Assembly: GCA_964058845.1 (NCBI GenBank)
Contig: CAXKVR010000902.1
Coordinates: forward strand, 1-19,304
Reading direction: 5' to 3'
Length of the DNA: 19,304 bases
Source of the DNA: Carex sylvatica
Taxonomy: Eukaryota > Streptophyta > Magnoliopsida > Poales > Cyperaceae
The notes beneath the pieces were generated by a model. The model did not search any database and was not told the origin of the DNA. It worked only from the letters and a program-made list of their open reading frames with translations. This document shows, piece after piece, positions 16,605 to 19,304 of the stretch (position 1 is its first letter; every line of letters starts with the position of its first letter). The translations under genes and the position numbers were made by a program.

Positions 16605-17851
16605 AGTATCCTTCCCCAGTTGAATCTTATTTTCGAATAGATACGATCGAAGAATGTTTAACAAATTTGGCGAAAGGCTACTTGCTTGAGCAAATCAACA
16701 AGAATAGGGATGAACATGCTAAGTTTTGGTCTGAGAAAGGCTACTTGCTTGAGCAAATCAACAAGAATAGGGATGAACATGCTAAGTTTTGGTCTGAGAT
16801 GCAGGATGAAACAACCAACTTAGAATCAGTGCATGGTGCAGATGTGGAAACTTCTAACTTGGGAAAACCTGGATGCGACCCGCATGGACCTTATGCGAGT
16901 TGCGTTCAAAAGCCTGAAGACCTAGAGACTAGAGGAAGCAAGTCGGATGAAACCAACGCAGGTTCCGCACGCGAGTCGAGTGTTTCTTGTGCGACCCGCG
17001 TCAAGGCTCAGACAGAGGGGATAATTCCTGAGCTCAAGCTACCAACCAACCTCAGGTATGAATTCCTTGGTCCATACCACTTTTTTTCTGTTATTGTTAG
17101 TGCAGATTTAAATTCCGATCAAACCGCCAAACTTCTTGAGAAGCTGAAACTTCACCAAGGGGCAATCGAGTATTCAATCAGTGACCTGAGGGGAATCAGT
17201 CCGTCCATCTGCTCGCATAGAATCTTCCTAGAAAACAATCACAAGCCATCTGTTGAGCACCAGCGACGGCTCAACCCAAATCTAAGAGAGGTAGTCAAGA
17301 AAGAGATTTTCAAGCTTCTTGATGCAGGTATTATCTACTAAATTTCTGACAGTCAATGGGTGAGCCCTATCCATGTGGTGCCAAAAAAAGGAGACACAAC
17401 AGTGGTAACCAATGAGAGGAATGAGTTTATCCAAACACGTGTGGTGAATGGTTATCGAATGTGTATTGATTACATGAAACTCAATGCAACCACACGAAAG
17501 GATCACTTTCCTCTGCCATTTGTCGACCAACTCTTAGAAATGCTTGCTAACCATTCCTACTTTTGTTATCTGGATGACTACTCTGGTTTCTTTCAAATCC
17601 CAATTCACCCACAAGACCAAGAAAATACCACTTTTACTTGTCCATATGGTACATATACATACCGTAAGATGCCTTTTGGTCTTTGTAATGCACCAGCAAC
17701 CTTTCAGAGAGCCATGATGGCCATCTTTTCTGATTTTATTGAGCATGAGGTTGAGATTTTCATGGATGATTTTTCTATCTATGATTCATGTTTTGACTCT
17801 TGTTTGATAACCTTTGCAATATTTTACAGAGATGCGAAAAAGTTCATTTGA
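16577..17851 (+). pseudogene. Athila-like gypsy reverse transcriptase
   Basis: An N-terminal linker (AMKYPSPVESYFRID) includes a perfect 63-bp duplication (16672-16797) and GC-rich motif copies near 16873 and 16990. RT proper starts around 17260 with RRLNPNLREVVKKEIFKLLDAGIIY, then a TAA at 17339-17341. The same frame resumes with WVSPIHVVPKKG, YRMCIDYMKLNATTRKDHFPLPFVDQ, YLDDYSGFFQIPI and MPFGLCNAPATFQRAMM, and the catalytic FMDD at 17759-17770. Shortly after, near 17803-17808, a one-base loss moves the thumb (LNWEKCHFMV, GVVLGHVVTSKGIEIDKKK) to the next frame. All catalytic Asp residues are present but the chain is broken. Confidence 0.93.
16672..16797 (+). repeat. Perfect 63-bp in-frame tandem duplication
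   Basis: Copies at 16672-16734 and 16735-16797 are identical and encode the same 21 residues (KGYLLEQINKNRDEHAKFWS plus E) twice, in the protease-RT linker. It adds no stop. Perfect identity inside an otherwise mutated element means it arose late. Confidence 0.95.
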
Positions 17852-18538
17852 TTTTGAATTGGGAGAAATGTCACTTCATGGTCCAAACAGGAGTTGTCCT
17901 GGGACATGTTGTGACCTCCAAAGGCATCGAGATTGATAAGAAGAAAATTGAAGTGATTGAGAAACTTGCAATCCCAACAAATGTTAAAAGAATTCGAAGT
18001 TTTTTAGGTCACGCAGGATTCTACCGTCGCTTCATTAAGGATTTTTTCAAAATTATAAAACCACTGACCAATCTACTCATTAAGGATTCTGAATTTGTTT
18101 TCACTGATGATTGTGTCAAGTCTTTTTGTAGCTTAAATAAATCCCTCATTTCAGCACTCATTTTGCAAGCACCTGACTGGTCTCTTCCTTTCGAGATCAT
18201 GTGCGATGCCAGTGACTATGCTGTATGAGCAGTTCTTGGACAACGAAAGAACAAATTTACTATGCTAGCAAGGTTATCAAATTTACTATGCTAGCAAGGT
18301 GCTAGATCCAGCTCAGATGAACTACACAACTACCGAGAAGGAACTTCTCGCCATTGTGTTCGCTCTTGACAAGTTTAGATCATACTTGGTGGGCTCCAAG
18401 ATAATTGTCTATACCGACCATGCCGCACTCAGGTATTTGTTGTATAAATAGGACGCTAAACCTCATTTAATTAGATGGATTCTTCTCTTGCATGAATTTG
18501 ATCTTGAAATTAGGGACAAGAAATGAGTCGAAAACACT
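17800..18538 (+). pseudogene. Gypsy RT thumb/connection and RNase H
   Basis: The frame 17800-18228 runs from RT thumb (LNWEKCHF) through SFLGHAGFYRRFIKDFFKIIKPL to LPFEIMCDASDYAV, where the first RNase H Asp is found. A TGA at 18226-18228 interrupts it. A 26-bp tandem duplication (18252-18303) then shifts the frame, and RNase H continues as NYTTTEKELLAIVFALDKFRSYLVGSKIIVYTDHAAL with stops at 18449-18451 and 18524-18526. The end, NHLSRL, matches the DHLSRL motif that closes this domain in Athila/Tat elements. Conserved words are clear but at least three lesions disable the protein. Confidence 0.92.
18252..18303 (+). repeat. 26-bp tandem duplication in RNase H
   Basis: CAAATTTACTATGCTAGCAA followed by GGT starts at 18252 and again at 18278. 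Since 26 is not a multiple of three, it throws the RNase H frame. The next bases diverge (TATC versus GCTA). Confidence 0.88.
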
Positions 18539-18754
18539 GTGGTTAACCATCTATCCAGACTTCGCTTGGAGGGTGAGAGCTTTGCCAACTTGCCAATCAA
18601 TGACTCATTCCCTGACGAACAGCTCCTATCAGTTTCTACACTGAACCCTACTGATGCGACTCACACCCATTCGCATGCGATCCGCATGAGAATCAATGCG
18701 ACCCGCATGGAAAACAGTCAGATCATTGGTATGCAGACATTGCCAACTACTTAG
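18539..18754 (+). pseudogene. Gypsy RNase H-integrase linker
   Basis: It opens with NHLSRLRLEGESFANLPINDSFPDEQLL, the usual Athila linker, then DATHTHSHAIRMRINATRMENS, encoded by three more copies of the GC-rich motif (about 18656-18710). The frame then ends at the TAG of 18752-18754. Integrase text starts in another frame at 18724, so a shift lies between 18710 and 18724. Confidence 0.82.
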
Positions 18755-19304
18755 CTTCTGGGATTCTACTTGATACCATGACCCACCAGCAAATGAAGAA
18801 GCTCAAATCGGATGCAAAGTATTAATTTTGGGATGAACCCTTTCTTTTCAAAGTCGGCATTGATGGCATCCTCAGGCGCTGTGTCCCACATGAGGAGACG
18901 CGCTCCATTCTTGATCATTGTCATTCATCAGCTTATGGAGGCCATACTTCATTCTCCAAAACAGCTGCCAAGGTATTGCAATCTGGTTTCTTTTGGCCTA
19001 CTCTTTTCAGGGATGCTATGGCCTTAGTCATAGCTTGTGACAAGTGTCAATGAACTGGGAACATTACCAAACACCACGAGATCCCTCTCAACTTCATTCT
19101 TGAAGTAGAGGTTTTTGATGTGTGGGGTATTGATTTCATGGGACTATTCTCATCATCCTGTGGATACGAGTACATTTTGGTTGCAGTAGATTACGTGTCC
19201 AAATGGGTCGAAGCAGTGCTATATCGAAGAGCAGATTCGAATGCAGTAAAGCGGATGTTCAATGACATCATTTTTCCATGCTTTGGAGTGCCACGAGCTG
19301 TTAT
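18724..19304 (+). pseudogene. Athila-like gypsy integrase, N-terminal half, cut by window end
   Basis: The frame reads HWYADIANYLASGILL, a TAA at 18823-18825, then FWDEPFLFKVGIDGILRRCVPHEE. The zinc-binding domain is HCHSSAYGGH...GFFWPTLFRDA...CDKCQ (H-H-C-C all kept), followed by a TGA at 19051-19053 where Arg is expected. The core follows with [30 protein letters not shown], with the first catalytic Asp in GIDF, and [13 protein letters not shown]. The window ends at GVPRAV, before the second catalytic Asp. Env-like sequence, if any, and the 3' LTR are beyond the window. Confidence 0.92.

Noticed and set aside
1..19304. A new defence, biosynthetic or regulatory gene system
   Set aside because: Every recognisable coding segment belongs to known copia or gypsy polyproteins, and all are broken. 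The unassigned parts show no multi-gene organisation.

Overview
This window is plant nuclear DNA, almost certainly from a eudicot. It is AT-rich and built almost entirely of decayed LTR retrotransposons of the Ty1/copia and Ty3/gypsy superfamilies. Evidence includes the polypurine tract and initiator-tRNA-Met primer site typical of plant copia elements, and Athila-type gag, protease, RT and integrase motifs. I see no intact host gene, tRNA, rRNA, CRISPR array or prokaryotic signal. The species cannot be named from the sequence.

Layout from left to right. Bases 1-1130 are unassigned low-coding DNA holding a 110-bp tandem duplication (509-738). Bases 1131-2788 are the 3' end of an old plus-strand copia element: degraded integrase C-terminus, a stub of RT, RNase H, polypurine tract and probable 3' LTR. 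Most of its RT has been deleted. Bases 2789-3289 are AT-rich with nothing recognisable. From about 3290 to 3559, and again from 12969 to 14008, lie the two halves of the 5' LTR of an Athila-like gypsy element.

That LTR is split by a complete copia element (3560-12968, about 9.4 kb), inserted on the minus strand. The copia has two LTRs of about 2.0 kb, a perfect 5-bp target duplication (AAAAG), an initiator-Met primer site beside the right (5') LTR and a polypurine tract beside the left (3') LTR. The target was the TATA box of the gypsy LTR: joining the flanks reads GGCTATAAAAGGACATCC. The copia LTRs differ by only about 1.3% by hand count, yet its gag-pol is ruined by stops, frameshifts, internal deletions and lost catalytic residues. 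It was therefore probably moved in trans by another copy.

From 14009 to the window end, the gypsy element continues on the plus strand: a degenerate primer site, gag, protease, RT, RNase H and the first half of integrase. At least three frameshifts, several in-frame stops and two short tandem duplications break it. Its 3' half and 3' LTR lie outside the window. A short GC-rich motif around GCGACCCGC recurs in its LTR and in the linkers of its gag-pol.

Order of events: the old copia and the gypsy were resident, the gypsy 5' LTR was interrupted by the copia, and all copies have since decayed. I did not find a new gene system. The points most worth checking are a small foldback module shared by the copia LTRs and its integrase, the dispersed GC-rich motif of the gypsy, and the evidence that a dead copia moved recently.
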